Of a DNA stretch of 64,000 bases, positions 33,558 through 44,394 are shown one piece after another. Numbering within the stretch: position 1 is the first letter of the stretch; each line of letters begins with the position of its first letter. Source of the stretch: Toxorhynchites rutilus septentrionalis. Lineage: Eukaryota; Arthropoda; Insecta; Diptera; Culicidae. The notes below the pieces were generated by a model. It was not told the origin of the DNA. It made no database searches and worked only from the letters and a program-made list of their open reading frames with translations. A program made the position numbers and the translations under genes. The stretch spans positions 7,070,380 through 7,134,379 of the forward strand of contig NC_073746.1 of the NCBI RefSeq assembly GCF_029784135.1, written 5' to 3'.

Positions 33558-35203
33558 TTGGGCTTCAAAAATAAAGCTGCAAGTATCCAACCAAGCATTG
33601 TTTTGAGTTTCAATGTTTACACAAAGGGAAACGAGCACTCGATCACCTTCAATTAGAAACGAAATACAATTCGACTGTAGCATCAAATACCAGACCGTCG
33701 GACCTAAAACAACGAACACGCCTATTCACTGTTCACCAAAGAGGAAGCACGGCAACATTTTCAATTTGGGGGGTCGTAACGCTAATTCTTCCCCTGAAAG
33801 CACTAGTATCTATGGCTTGGGAGGATTGTTTTGACGATGCAGGAATTGTCTCCCTCCATGCCGTATGCTCGAGTTCTATCGCTGTTGCAATAAATTCTCT
33901 AGAAGAAATCCTATATTCCACGATTCGGAATGCAGATAACGAATGGTACGAGCGCTGGGGTACATATTTCAAGCGCGAAATACCGCCGAACTACAGCAAC
34001 GCAGTTTCTGGATGCGCAATTTGTCATCCTTAATTAAAGCAGATAGCCGGCGGCATCCCATTCAATTAGTTCTGCCCGTGTCCAACTGGCTGCGAAACAG
34101 CAAGTATTGACTCGATGTTTACACAGCACAAACACTATCCTTCCATACAGAGCAGCTCACCCAACAAACGAACAAATGTAGTGCATGTTGTAGAACATCG
34201 TCGCCGACCCGCTCGAGCAGAACTAACTCACCGAAAAGGCGCGAGGTAGGTGTGATGAAGAAGATATCTGTGACGAAGAAACTACACAACAACATCTATG
34301 GAGACAACGTCTGATAAATGTGGCTATATAAATGCTGACGAACATATTCTGGTTAATCCAAGCTTGTTATCAGCAAATGAAGCTCCAAAGCGCGAGAGAG
34401 CGAACATGGAGTTATGAGAGCATACTACCAGAGAAAATGTACTCGTAATGGAAATGTGATCAAGTAGATGATGATGATGACCCACGCCTAGCCAAGCCAA
34501 GCCATGACCCACCTCATACCCCTACAAAGGTTTGAGCTGGCCGATTTATCTAATAGATAATATTTAAATTTAACCAAATTGAGATATCAGTATTATAAAA
34601 CAAAAGAGCGAACTGACTCTGTTGCAGGCATGAATTTCTATTAATCGAACATCAAAAATTTCAAAAAAAAAAAACAATGATCCTATCCGTATCGACATTA
34701 TCATAATGATAATCCCAACTTCAGACCCAAAGTTTTTTTAAGGCATGTCAAGAAAATTTTCAACCCGGGAAGATCCTTGACAGATTGGGAATCGAACCCA
34801 ATATCTAAAAGTGTCTACTTAGAACATGATAGAGATCTGCCACATTCCGAAATACTCGATATAACCATCTTATAAAAAGATAGTTTACGACAATTCTGCA
34901 TGAGCTATCCCCATTCCAGTTTCCACTTCAGACCCACATAAAAATTTCATTATGTATCAGTGTTCTGCCAGTGTTCAATTAACATACTCCAGGCCCACCA
35001 AACGCGCGCGAGGCTCAAACTTTCGTAGACAACGCTTATTTTTTTTCACAATATACATTAACAAAACAACAACAAAAAATCATCATCAGTACGAACATCG
35101 TAGTTTAACCTGTAATTAAATTTTGTTAATTTTAATCAATTGAAAACATAAATGGATGGATTTAGGAAAAAAAATTATAAAACATGTTTACAAAACAGAT
35201 GTT
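33558..35203. other. Mostly unrecognised sequence; right part may be CR1-like 3' tail
   Basis: No domain is found in frames at 33613-34033. A TATATAAATG box at 34325 has no clear initiator. The last few hundred bases before 35203 are, on the minus strand, directly continuous with the C-terminus of the CR1/L2-like ORF2 at 40022 once two MITEs are set aside, so they probably include its 3' untranslated tail. The tail end is not located. Confidence 0.4.
34690..34870 (-). repeat. Degenerate tRNA-SINE-like fragment
   Basis: On the minus strand GATATTGGGTTCGATTCCCA contains a good B-box (GGTTCGATTCC). About 50 bases before it, ATGTGGCAGATCTC is a weak A-box. There is no clear tail or duplication. 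It is an old SINE remnant at best. Confidence 0.4.
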
Positions 35204-35976
35204 GGGCCTGATTCTCTAATACACTTCACGGTGGAAACTAAATAAACGGCACGCCATTGAACTACGTTTTACGAGTTAGTGAAGTGTCGAAGATAATGAT
35301 GAGTTTTCATGCAGAATGAACACTTTTCAAATAAAAAAATCATTAATGAAAATTAACTTCTTCGTATCAAACTGGTATTGAATGTGAGTGGAAAACATTG
35401 TTTTCTTCATGTGGTATAATAATCTCATACGAAAATTTTATCTGAAGATAATTTGTTTTTTTTTTTTATCCAAAATATATATTTTTATTAAGGCTCATAT
35501 GGCGTCAACCTGACGGGGCCGGGAGTTCAATATTTCGACAATGTTTGCCTTATAACTATGTTAGTAATATGTAACCGATTACTCGCGGTTGGCTCGAGGT
35601 TAGTATTACAAGTGTTTTCGTAATTGTGATGTTGCTGTCTTCAATGATCTGTACCTGTGCCCGACACGGGATACTTCCTATTGGGAGGCAGCTGACCATT
35701 AATCAGCAACGCCCCCCTAGTCTGTACCCCATATCTAGCGTGGTGCGTCTTCTCGAGGAATCCAGGATAGAATGGTCACTAGCCGGCGCAATCATCAGCT
35801 CGTGTAGAGTTGTCATGAGCGGTACAACCTTTGGCTCTTGTTGAATGATCAGTGGACTGCACAACCTTCGGCCCGTGCATCTGTAAAGAGTGTGTGTATG
35901 TATTGCCGCGACTAAGTAAATGTTTATAGATCGGATAGGAGGGATATGAAACAGGGACACAACGAAGGAAACATCA

Positions 35977-38900
35977 TTAAACGTTGACATTGGCGTTTCT
36001 GAGGAACAGGTATAGATGAAGCAGAAGATCAGGATCACGGCTACCTAAGATATCCCGGACGGGGATATCCGATTGTCTGCCTTTTGCTCTCAGTGCTCTA
36101 GAGAGCTGAGAGCGAGCAGTATGGAACCGGATACACGACCAGACAACATGCTCGATGTCGTGGTAGCCATCGCCACAATCACAAAGATTGTTTGCTGCGA
36201 GCCCAATGCGATAGAGATGCGCGTTTAGGTTGTAGTGATTGGACATAAGCCGAGATATCACGCGAATGAAATCACGACTGACATTCAATCCCTTAAACCA
36301 AGCTTTCGTCGAAACCATAGGGATAATCGTGTGTAACCAACGACCGAACTCATCTTCACTCCACATGCGCTGCCAACTAACGAGTGTGTCCTGACGAGGA
36401 ATGTGAAAAAATTCGTTATAAGCAATTTGCCTTTCAAAAAGTGTGCCTTCTGAAGCGCCCACCTTAGCTAGCGAGTCCGCTTTCTCATTCCCCGGAATCG
36501 AGCAATGAGAGGGAACCCATGCTAAGGTAATCTTGAATAATTTTTCGACCAAAACACTCAATAGATGTCTTATTCTTGTTAGGAAATAAGATGAGCGTTT
36601 ATCAACTTTCATTGAGCGGATTGCCTCTATTGAGCTGAGACTGTCTGAAAAAATAAAATAATGGTCGATGGGCAATGTTTCAATGATCCCTAAAGCGTAG
36701 TATATCGCACCCAGTTCAGCGACATACACGGAACAAGGATCTTTGAGTTTGAAAGAGGCACTGGAATTTTCATTGAAGATGCCGAAGCCAGTGGACCCGT
36801 TTATGAATGAACCGTCAGTAAAGAACATTTTATCAGATCTAACTTTCCCATATTCTGCCGAAAATATCGGCGGAATAGAATCGGAGCGTAGGTGATCTGG
36901 GATTCCATGGATTTTTTGTCGCATGGACAGATCAAAAATGACAGAGGAATTGCAGAAGTATGGGAAGCAAACTTGGTTGGAGATGCCTGGTGAAGGGTGC
37001 ACGTCGTGTGTAAGGTACTCATGGTATAAAGACATAAAACTTGACTGAGGAATCAGTTGGAGTAGATTTTCGAAGTTATCAATCACCAATGGATTCATGA
37101 TCTTGCAACGGATGAGAAATCTATAGGATAATTCTGTGAACCGAAGAGTAAGCAGGGGTACTCCTGCCAAAACTTCGAGACTCATCGTATGTGTCGAATG
37201 CAAACACCCCATGGCTATACGCAAGCAACGATATTGTATTCTCTCCAGCTTGAGAATATGAATCCTGGCAGCTGATCGGAAGCAAAAACTGCCATATTCT
37301 AACACTGATAATATCGTTGTTTTGTACAACTGAATGAGGTCTCCTGGATGGGCGCCCCACCATGTTCCGGTTATTGTTTGGAGAAAATTGATTCTTTGCT
37401 GGCATTTCTGTTTCAAATACGCAATGTGTATTCCCCAGGTACATTTGGAGTCAAAATATACTCCAAGGTATTTGAAAAACATCGAGTGCCTGATCGCTTT
37501 GCCGGATAGGTGAAGCTGGAATTGGGCGGGTTCGTGCTTCCTAGAAAAAACGACCATTTCGGTTTTCTCCGTAGAGAATTCGATACCCAGCTTGAGAGCC
37601 CACGTGAACATATTGTTCAGGGTATCTTGCAAGGATTTTTGCAGAACGGCGGGATTAGTACCCGTGATGGAAATAACTCCATCGTCTGCAAGTTGTCTCA
37701 GCGTGCAGTCTCTAGTTAGACAATCATCCATATCATTGACGTAAAAACTGTACAAGAGGGCGCTTAGACAGGAGCCTTGTGGTAGGCCCATAAAACTGTA
37801 TCGAGAAGATTTCAAGCTGCCATGATTGAAAAACATGTGCTTTTCTGAGAGTAAATTGTACAGGAAATTATTCAGAATTGGCGAAAGTCCACGATTATGA
37901 AGTTTCTCTGAGAGAATTTCCATGGAAACTGAATCAAATGCCCCTTTGATATCGAGAAAAACGGAAGCCATTTGTTCTTTACGAGCAAATGCGATTTGGA
38001 TTTCAGAAGATAGCAGCGCGAGACAATCATTCGTCCCTTTACCCCGGCGGAAGCCAAACTGCGTATTTGACAGCAAATTGTTCGTTTTAACCCATTTGTC
38101 CAAACGAAGTAGAATCATTTTCTCTAACAATTTACGAATACAGGATAGCATTGCAATCGGCCTATACGAATTGTGATCGCAAGCCGGCTTGTTGGGTTTT
38201 CGTATGGCTATCACTCTCACTTGTCTCCAGTCATGCGGGACAATATTCAGCTCCAGAAACTTGTTGAACAAGTTCAGCAAACGCTGTTTTGCCAAGTCGG
38301 GAAGATTTTTCAACAAGTTGAATTTAATCTTGTCCGACCCAGGAGCTGAATTGTTACATGAGAGGAGGGCAATTGAGAATTCTACCATCGAAAAATTCTC
38401 ATAATCGCATTGGAGCGGAATATCGCGTACGACGCTTTGTGCAGGAACAGAATCGGGACAAACCTTCCTTGCAAATTTGAAAATCCAACGGTCAGAGTAT
38501 TCCTCACTTTCATTTGTATGGTTCCAGCCACGCATTCTCCTAGCCGTATTCCAAAGAGTGCTCATAGCGGTCTCCCTTGACAAACCATTGACGAATTTCC
38601 GCCAATATCCACGCTTTTTTGCTTTAATCAGTCCTTTTAGTTTGGCTTCTAGAGCTTGGTACTTTCGAAACCATTCCACTAATCCAGTTTTCCTGAATTT
38701 TTTGAAAGCGGATGATTTTTCAAGGTAGACCTTTGAACACTCCTTGTCCCACCAAAGTGATGGAGGACGACGTCGGAAAGTGGTAGCCGGTACACGTTTC
38801 TTTTGAGCTTGAAGTGCGCTTTCGTAAATCAAACTCGATATAAAGTTATACTCTTCGAGTGGAGGAAGTTCATGCATTGTAACAAGTGCTTCAGATATTA

Positions 38901-39282
38901 TTTCTGCAAATTTTCTCCAGTCAACATTTTTCGTGAGGTCATACGAAATATTGACTGACTCACGAGAGCTTGATTCATTAGCGATCGATAAAATTATTGG
39001 TAGGTGATCACTACCGTGGGGATCTTGGATTACCTTCCACATGCAATCCAGGGATAACGAAGAAGAGCAAAGTGATATGTCTAGCATACTTGCCCGTGCA
39101 GGAGGGTTGGCTATCCTAGTTGCTTCCCCTGTATTTAAAACTGTCATGTTGAAGTTGTCGCACAGATCATAAATCAACGTGGCACGGCTGTTATCATAGT
39201 GTGACCCCCATGCTGTTCCATGGGAGTTGAGGTCACCTAAGATTAGCCGCGGCTCCGGCAAAGAAAGCCGGAAGAAAGCCAT
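35977..39282 (-). CDS. ORF2: endonuclease (partial), reverse transcriptase, RNase H
   Basis: A single open frame of 1,101 codons. Residues about 10-100 are the C-terminal half of an APE-type endonuclease (LILGDLNSHGTAWGS, then GSDHLPI near 90). The reverse transcriptase follows: SYRPIAMLSCIRKLLEKMI, FGFRRGKGTNDCL, FLDIKGAFDSVS with its Asp, GLPQGSCLSALLYSFYVND, and LADDG near residue 531, where F/YADD is usual. RNase H spans about 815-940 with FFTDGSF, AELGAIYYAL, FSDSLSS and CSIPGNEKADSLAK, so all acidic positions are present. A C-terminal C-x-C...H motif (CDCGDGYHDIEHVVWSC) follows. In life such proteins nick target DNA and copy the element RNA in place. The first half of the endonuclease is missing (see 39233-39421), so this copy is unlikely to move unaided. 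Confidence 0.9.
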   Translation of the reverse strand: MAFFRLSLPEPRLILGDLNSHGTAWGSHYDNSRATLIYDLCDNFNMTVLNTGEATRIANPPARASMLDISLCSSSLSLDCMWKVIQDPHGSDHLPIILSIANESSSRESVNISYDLTKNVDWRKFAEIISEALVTMHELPPLEEYNFISSLIYESALQAQKKRVPATTFRRRPPSLWWDKECSKVYLEKSSAFKKFRKTGLVEWFRKYQALEAKLKGLIKAKKRGYWRKFVNGLSRETAMSTLWNTARRMRGWNHTNESEEYSDRWIFKFARKVCPDSVPAQSVVRDIPLQCDYENFSMVEFSIALLSCNNSAPGSDKIKFNLLKNLPDLAKQRLLNLFNKFLELNIVPHDWRQVRVIAIRKPNKPACDHNSYRPIAMLSCIRKLLEKMILLRLDKWVKTNNLLSNTQFGFRRGKGTNDCLALLSSEIQIAFARKEQMASVFLDIKGAFDSVSMEILSEKLHNRGLSPILNNFLYNLLSEKHMFFNHGSLKSSRYSFMGLPQGSCLSALLYSFYVNDMDDCLTRDCTLRQLADDGVISITGTNPAVLQKSLQDTLNNMFTWALKLGIEFSTEKTEMVVFSRKHEPAQFQLHLSGKAIRHSMFFKYLGVYFDSKCTWGIHIAYLKQKCQQRINFLQTITGTWWGAHPGDLIQLYKTTILSVLEYGSFCFRSAARIHILKLERIQYRCLRIAMGCLHSTHTMSLEVLAGVPLLTLRFTELSYRFLIRCKIMNPLVIDNFENLLQLIPQSSFMSLYHEYLTHDVHPSPGISNQVCFPYFCNSSVIFDLSMRQKIHGIPDHLRSDSIPPIFSAEYGKVRSDKMFFTDGSFINGSTGFGIFNENSSASFKLKDPCSVYVAELGAIYYALGIIETLPIDHYFIFSDSLSSIEAIRSMKVDKRSSYFLTRIRHLLSVLVEKLFKITLAWVPSHCSIPGNEKADSLAKVGASEGTLFERQIAYNEFFHIPRQDTLVSWQRMWSEDEFGRWLHTIIPMVSTKAWFKGLNVSRDFIRVISRLMSNHYNLNAHLYRIGLAANNLCDCGDGYHDIEHVVWSCIRFHTARSQLSRALRAKGRQSDIPVRDILGSRDPDLLLHLYLFLRNANVNV

Positions 39283-39421
39283 GTTTCACAGAGGGAAAAT
39301 ACATCACAGTTAGTTGACTATGAACTAAAAATTTTAATTGATCTAGTTTAGGGATGATGCTTCTGCAATTCCACTGTATTACAGTGGTCAAATCCTTGAC
39401 CTCTTGCACTGAATCAGGCAT
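39233..39421 (-). pseudogene. ORF2 N-terminal piece, cut off by an internal deletion
   Basis: It encodes TTVIQWNCRSIIPKLDQLK, the start of the APE endonuclease (the WNCRS block), then runs out of frame where the ORF at 39282 begins. The intervening endonuclease motif with its catalytic Glu is missing, so the two frames are joined by an internal deletion with frame change at about 39285-39310. Confidence 0.8.
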
Positions 39422-39634
39422 CGAGGGAAATGAACGCTGCTAAAAAACCACATTTTTCTTTCAATTATGTTATTAATTTGATATTATAATGATAAGTTTA
39501 GTGGGAAAATAATCTCGTATCCAGATGTCGACACCGTACCGTTGTCATCGCGAATACGTATCATTCCGTTTCCACCGTGAAGTGTATTCGTAGTGTATTC
39601 GAGAATCAGGCCCGTTACGTGTGAAATACACATT

Positions 39635-40018
39635 GGGCCTGATTCTCGAATACACTACGAATACACTTCACGGTGGAAACGGTATGAAACGCATTCGCGA
39701 TGACAACGGTACGGTGTCGACATCTGGATGCGAGATTAGTTTCCCACTAAATTTATCATTGTAATATCAAATTATCTTCAGATTAAATTTTTGTATGAGA
39801 TTATTATATCACATGAAGAAAACAAAGTTTGCCATTCACATTGAATACCAGTTTGATACGAAGAAGTTAATTTTCATTAATGATTTTGTATTTGAAAAGT
39901 GCTCATTCTGCCTGAAAACTCATCATTATCTTTGACACTTCACTAACTCGTAAAACGTAGTTCAATGGCGTGCCGTTTATTTAGTTTCCACCGTGAAGTG
40001 TATTCGAGAATCAGGCCC
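39635..40018 (+). mobile_element. 385-bp MITE copy B, uninterrupted
   Basis: It runs from GGGCCTGATTCTCGAATACA to its inverted end GAGAATCAGGCCC and is flanked by ATT (39632-39634 and 40019-40021). Its interior is the reverse complement of copy A's two halves, giving an exact map of the retrotransposon insertion in A. Only 21 bases, including the GTT and ATT duplications, separate A and B, so together they form a near-perfect palindrome centred at about 39624. The 3-bp duplication again suggests a Harbinger-like source. Confidence 0.9.
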
Positions 40019-40021
40019 ATT

Positions 40022-42560
40022 TTCTTGAACTCTGCCATTGTTGCCGCACGTTTAATTTCTCTGGGCATCGAATTGAAGAAATTTATACCTATATACAACA
40101 ACGAGCTCTGCGACCTACTAAACATAAAGTTGGGTGTTCTTGCATCATTCACGTTTCTTGTATTGTATATATGAACATCACTTCCTCTTTCAATTCGATC
40201 ACACAAATATCGAGGCAGCATATCGTTCAAAATTTTGAAGATGAACACCATGGTCATGTAATAAATTCTCTGTTTCACAGATAGCCACTGTAGCGCGTCC
40301 AACATCAAACTAGAGGAAGTGTATCTACTTCATCTTAAAATCAAACGCATTACTTTATTTTGTAAACGCTGCAATCTCGTTAATTGTGTATTATTTGCAA
40401 GAAATAGGATCGACGAGCAAACATCTATGTGCGGTGAAATCAATGATTTATACAATTTAATTTTACTGTTTATTGTCAACTCTTTCTTCAAACGACACAA
40501 AACGCCGTACTTCTTGGCAATCTTTTTGATGACATTATTGATGTGAGACTTGAAAGTTAACGTGTCATCAATAATAACTCCTAAGTATTTGATTTCTTTC
40601 ACGCGATCTAATGTCTGACCATCTATTTCGAAATTTACGTCAATACTGGAGTTTTTTGAGTTCTATCGCACAAGTAGCTTCCAAACCATTTGTACGCCAT
40701 CCCTACAATTCCAATGCGCTTCAGTGTTTGTAACAATAAGGGCCTAGCAATTGTTTCAAAAGCGCGTTTAAGATCTAGAAATACCGCAAATATAGTCTCT
40801 TTCGCCTCGATATTCTCTTTCCATTTTGCTAATACCAGATTCAGCACGGTTTCACGAGAGTGTCCCTCTCGATATCCCGACTGTTCTGGTATTAGCAAAC
40901 TGTTATTATCTATAAAATGTATCAGCTGACCCTTCACAACAAGTTCTAACAGTTTCTCTAATATGTGCATCATGTTAATAGGGCGGTACTCTTCGGCTTT
41001 AACCGTCCCATAAACTTTGGTGATTGGAATCACAGGGGATTCCTTCCAAACCTTTGGCACGTGCCCAGTTCGTAAGGAGTCATTTATCAGGTCCAGCAGA
41101 TCGTGTCCAATGATGTGAATGCAATCTTGAATCACTTTCGCGTTGACATTATCGGTACAAGCCGATTTTTGCAATGAAAAACAGATACCTTTCAACTCAA
41201 CAAAAGTGATAGGTGAAAAACAATCTAGTCTGCAATTGATAGTAATCGGCTGTATTATTTGGTCAAGTTCTCTGACCAACCCAATACTTTGGTTGATCAG
41301 CAGAACACTATTAACGAAATAACTGTTAAATTTCTCTGCAATAATTTGGTCTGACTGTTCTTCTGACCTTCCGAAAACTATGGAACGCCGTATACTATTT
41401 TTCGAATTTAATCATGTTTTTAATATTCTCCGTAGTCCTTTACTATTATTTTGATGTTCATCGATTTTCCTCTGTATATGTACATCTAGTCTTTTTCAAG
41501 GCCCGTGAATATATGTTCCGCGCTAAGGTGTACATGTTCCAATGGTTTTCTGAATTAGTTCTCAAAAACTTTTTGTAATTTTTGTCTCTTTTGCGTTTGA
41601 GGCGCATCAAATCCAAAGAGTACCAGCAGTTCGAATTGCTCAAATCAATATGTTTTTCAACTACTTATTTATTCGTACACTCTCTCAAAATATTAGTCAG
41701 AACAGCTGCTTTACCATTCAGATGTCCAGTCATTGCTACAAAATCCAGGCTTGCCGACACAAGCTGAGACATGGCTTCTTTAGAATATCGTTTCCAACAT
41801 TTGATCTTTACTTTTTTCCATCACTGTCATGCTGTCCATTCTCAATGTAAACAAAAATTGTCTCATGGTCAGTTATTTTAAATTTGGCCTCGGTCGAAGA
41901 ATGAATAGTAGCAAAATTTAAAAAGACGTGATCAATCAGAGTTCTACTATGTTTAGAAATTCTAGTAGCTTCGATAACCGTTTGTTTCGAGTTGAAATAA
42001 TGCGATAATTGTTTCAATTGATTCGAATTTCGTACATTGAGCCAGTCAATATTAAAATCACCAGCAATTACATTTAATTTACTGCAATCAACGATATTTT
42101 CCCACCAGCTCTCCAAAATTTCAATAAATCGCTGGTCACTGGAACTAGGGGAATGGTATACAATTCCATAATTTCCCAGTTCTACAGTACAGTTCTATGG
42201 TAATTATTAACACACTGAACATCATATACAATGAACTGACCTGTTTTATTTAGCTCATCTTTATTGATGAACGATCTCTTACACAAATGTGACGGCCCCA
42301 TCCAAATCCAGGAATAACGAGGCCAGCATTTTCAATGCTAATTTCACTAAAAAATATGATTTGAAATTTTTCAATTCTGTTATTTCTGACGCGATTTAAA
42401 AACAATCTCAACCTGATAATGAAACTTCGTGTCAAATAATTAGTGGCAACAACCGCCTTTAACATGCTGTCGAACTTCCTTGAAAATCCCAACAGCAGCC
42501 GTTCCCCAAAGTCATCCCGAACCATAAATCTACCAACGGCCATAAAATGTCACAACCTGT
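40022..42560 (-). pseudogene. CR1/L2-like non-LTR retrotransposon ORF2, decayed
   Basis: Minus-strand pieces in order. About 42560-42250: endonuclease start (IIFFSEI, VIPGF, HICVRDRSS). 42116-41808: LNVIAGDFNIDWL and TLIDHVF plus a DHE block. 41643-41458: linker. 41279-40635: reverse transcriptase with EEYRPINMMHILEKLLE, PEQSGYREGHS and FLDLKRAFETI. 40602-40330: the thumb (EIKYLGVIIDDTLTFKSHI, LYKSLISPHIDVC). 40308-40022: C-terminus to MAEFKK. The RT segment between FGSYLCDRTQ and DGQTLDRVKEIKYLG is deleted, removing the GxPQG and FADD motifs. Stops and frameshifts occur throughout. Removing MITEs A and B restores an open C-terminus across 39632, 39614 and 35203 to a TAA, proving the MITEs inserted into this older element. 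Confidence 0.88.
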
Positions 42561-43177
42561 CAGAAAGCTTTTGTGATTTAGCACATTTAGGGCCGTTTTG
42601 TTGGTTAACGTTACATTTTGTAAACAACTTCCGCTCACTAGCTACAGGCGGGGGCTTTTTTCCTACGTGTCATCATGATTGGGATGCGGTCACAGCTTCG
42701 TATAATGAAAGTTTCAGCCTCCGATTCGCCTTCCGCATCATTATGCCTAATCGCTTCGGCTTTCATAGTATTTGGGAAATGACAAAGCTATTCCTGGAAT
42801 TTACGACAATTCGTGCGGTTGTTTGAGTCTAGATTTTCTTCTCGAGATAATATTCCCAAATTCGAAATAACATTCCCGAATTCTTTCCAAAATTAGAATC
42901 AAATTGTAAGTAGCATGCGGCACCCAACAAACGGCCGATGCAGTTCGTGTCGCGCTATCAGGTACTTCAATTGGTACCCCGCGTGTCACGATACAGATCT
43001 TATGTCGATCTTTGATGAAAATGTTCTTGCTGTCAGTCAGAAGTCAAAGATAAAATGCGCTGACAAGTTGCAATTGATTTGCAGCAGCGTGACAGAAAAA
43101 AAAACCGCATCGCACTCATTTCTCGCTTGTGCTTTTTTTGGCTCGAGTGCTGTGGAGGAGAAAGCGATACCGTGGTT
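42561..43177. other. Sequence upstream of the CR1-like element, unrecognised
   Basis: It may contain 5' parts of the CR1-like element (untranslated region or ORF1 debris), but no motif is readable. Frames of 60-127 codons have no domain. Confidence 0.35.
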
Positions 43178-43189
43178 ACAGCAGATCTT

Positions 43190-43347
43190 TTTTTTTTTTT
43201 TTTTATCTGTATTATAGTGATTTTCAACTCTTAGGCTGGTTCGTCACTTTTACTTCCATTTTTGGAAGAATGTCGGGAGTGAGAATTGAACTCGTGACCT
43301 TTAGCGTGAAAGGCATGGATGTTACCACTACGCCAGATCGCCTCCAC
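43190..43347 (-). mobile_element. Short tRNA-derived SINE, family 2
   Basis: On the minus strand it starts near GTGTGGAGGCGATCTGGCGT with an A-box TGGCGTAGTGG and a B-box GAGTTCAATTCTC, and ends in a poly-A tail (poly-T at 43190-43204). It is flanked by a 12-bp target duplication ACAGCAGATCTT (43178-43189 and 43348-43359). It is about 158 bp long and a copy of RNA polymerase III-type design moved by a LINE. Confidence 0.92.
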
Positions 43348-43393
43348 ACAGCAGATCTTATTCCTCCCACTCTCATCATTCGCGTAGACTATA

Positions 43394-44009
43394 CTGCCGT
43401 TCTACGCATAGTTGTCCCATGTTACTTTCTGATAATTTTCACTTTTCTTCATAAAACGATGTTTTTATGCCTAATCTTCTGGAAAAACACAAATAAAGCT
43501 ACTCTTCCAGCAGGGCTAATGCACTCATTTCTGGTTTGAAAGCACGAACTAATCCTCAAAAAAAAAAAATAAAAAAAAAAGTTTAACAGAACACGTGTAC
43601 ACCTTGTTAGTGAATGTCTAATAACAATGAGATTTATATTCTGCAAAGGTGTTGCAGATCACTCCCTTCTTCATAAAACGATGTTTTCATGCATAATCTT
43701 TCGGATAACCCCAAAAAACATATTGTTTTTTTTTCCAGTGTTTCAAAAACCAACATCAAGTTCAATTGTCCTATGTTGATATTCGAGGCATAGTTGTCCC
43801 ACCATGAATTTTTAAACATATAATCAAGCTTGATTGATTCGAGTGAGGGGAACTTTTCACATTTCATTAGACAATAGTTTACTGCTCATAAAAACTGGTG
43901 TATTGCTAAACTGAAATGCTTAGAGCTTCTGGTTGACAAATATGTTAGAAAACTTTGATTGCGTTGTTGTTGATTTTGGAACATGGGACAGCTATGCGTA
44001 GAACGGCGG
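43394..44009. mobile_element. CTGCCGTTCTACGC-type MITE, copy 2, uninterrupted
   Basis: The terminal repeats CTGCCGTTCTACGCATAGTT (left) and inverted CCGCCGTTCTACGCATAGCT (right) are flanked by TA (43392-43393 and 44010-44011). It is 616 bp long. It aligns in reverse with copy 1 (31633-32791) and lacks the SINE. TA duplication points to a Tc1/mariner source (inference). Confidence 0.88.
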
Positions 44010-44394
44010 TATATCGGTGGACAAAAAAAAAAACAAACTGCGCTAACGAGATGAACACAAATCTACCGTCATCCGTTTGCTCTCAAATTACTGGAAAAGG
44101 CACGCGAACGCCAGAAAGGTGAATAGCAATGATAACCTTTTTCAATTGGTGCAATAAAAAAAATAAGTAGTGGCGGCTTCAGCCCCATAGAAAACGCGGT
44201 CGGCGAATTCCGATAAGACGAAATTTGAACACGAGCTGAGAACGACCATCTCATCTTGCAGTTTGTGTAATTTACTTGACTGCGGTAATACAATATTGAC
44301 TTTGGGTACGCCTTTTCCTTCGAGCCTGTTGGCGGATAAACATAAATAAATAAATAAATATATTTTTGTATATAGTGATGTGGAAAATTTAAAA

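Larger units (their letters stand above)
35456..39473 (-). mobile_element. I/Loner-type non-LTR retrotransposon, 5'-truncated
   Basis: The element is flanked by a 7-bp target duplication TAATTTG (35449-35455 and 39474-39480) inside MITE A. Its 3' end is a 12-base poly-T on the plus strand (poly-A on its own strand). The 3' UTR shares ACCGATTACTCGCGGTT and GCTCGAG with the element at 47.07 kb, showing the two are related families. ORF1 is absent and the ORF2 N-terminus is damaged, so this is a truncated copy. Confidence 0.92.
35204..39613 (-). mobile_element. 385-bp MITE copy A, split by a retrotransposon
   Basis: The outer ends are GGGCCTGATTCTCTAATACA (35204) and its inverted partner GAATCAGGCCC (to 39613), flanked by GTT on both sides (35201-35203 and 39614-39616), a 3-bp target duplication. 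The two MITE parts are 35204-35455 and 39481-39613. Together they match copy B (39635-40018) in reverse orientation. The 3-bp duplication and GGGCC terminus suggest PIF/Harbinger-type mobilisation (inference). No transposase. Confidence 0.88.

Noticed and set aside
33613..34033. Overlapping 66-79 codon frames on both strands around 33.5-34.0 kb
   Set aside because: No domain, mutually overlapping, no splice or promoter support; possibly an exon but unsupported.
39484..39775. Palindrome at 39.62 kb considered as a single fold-back element
   Set aside because: Target duplications GTT and ATT show it is the junction of two separately inserted MITEs in opposite orientation.
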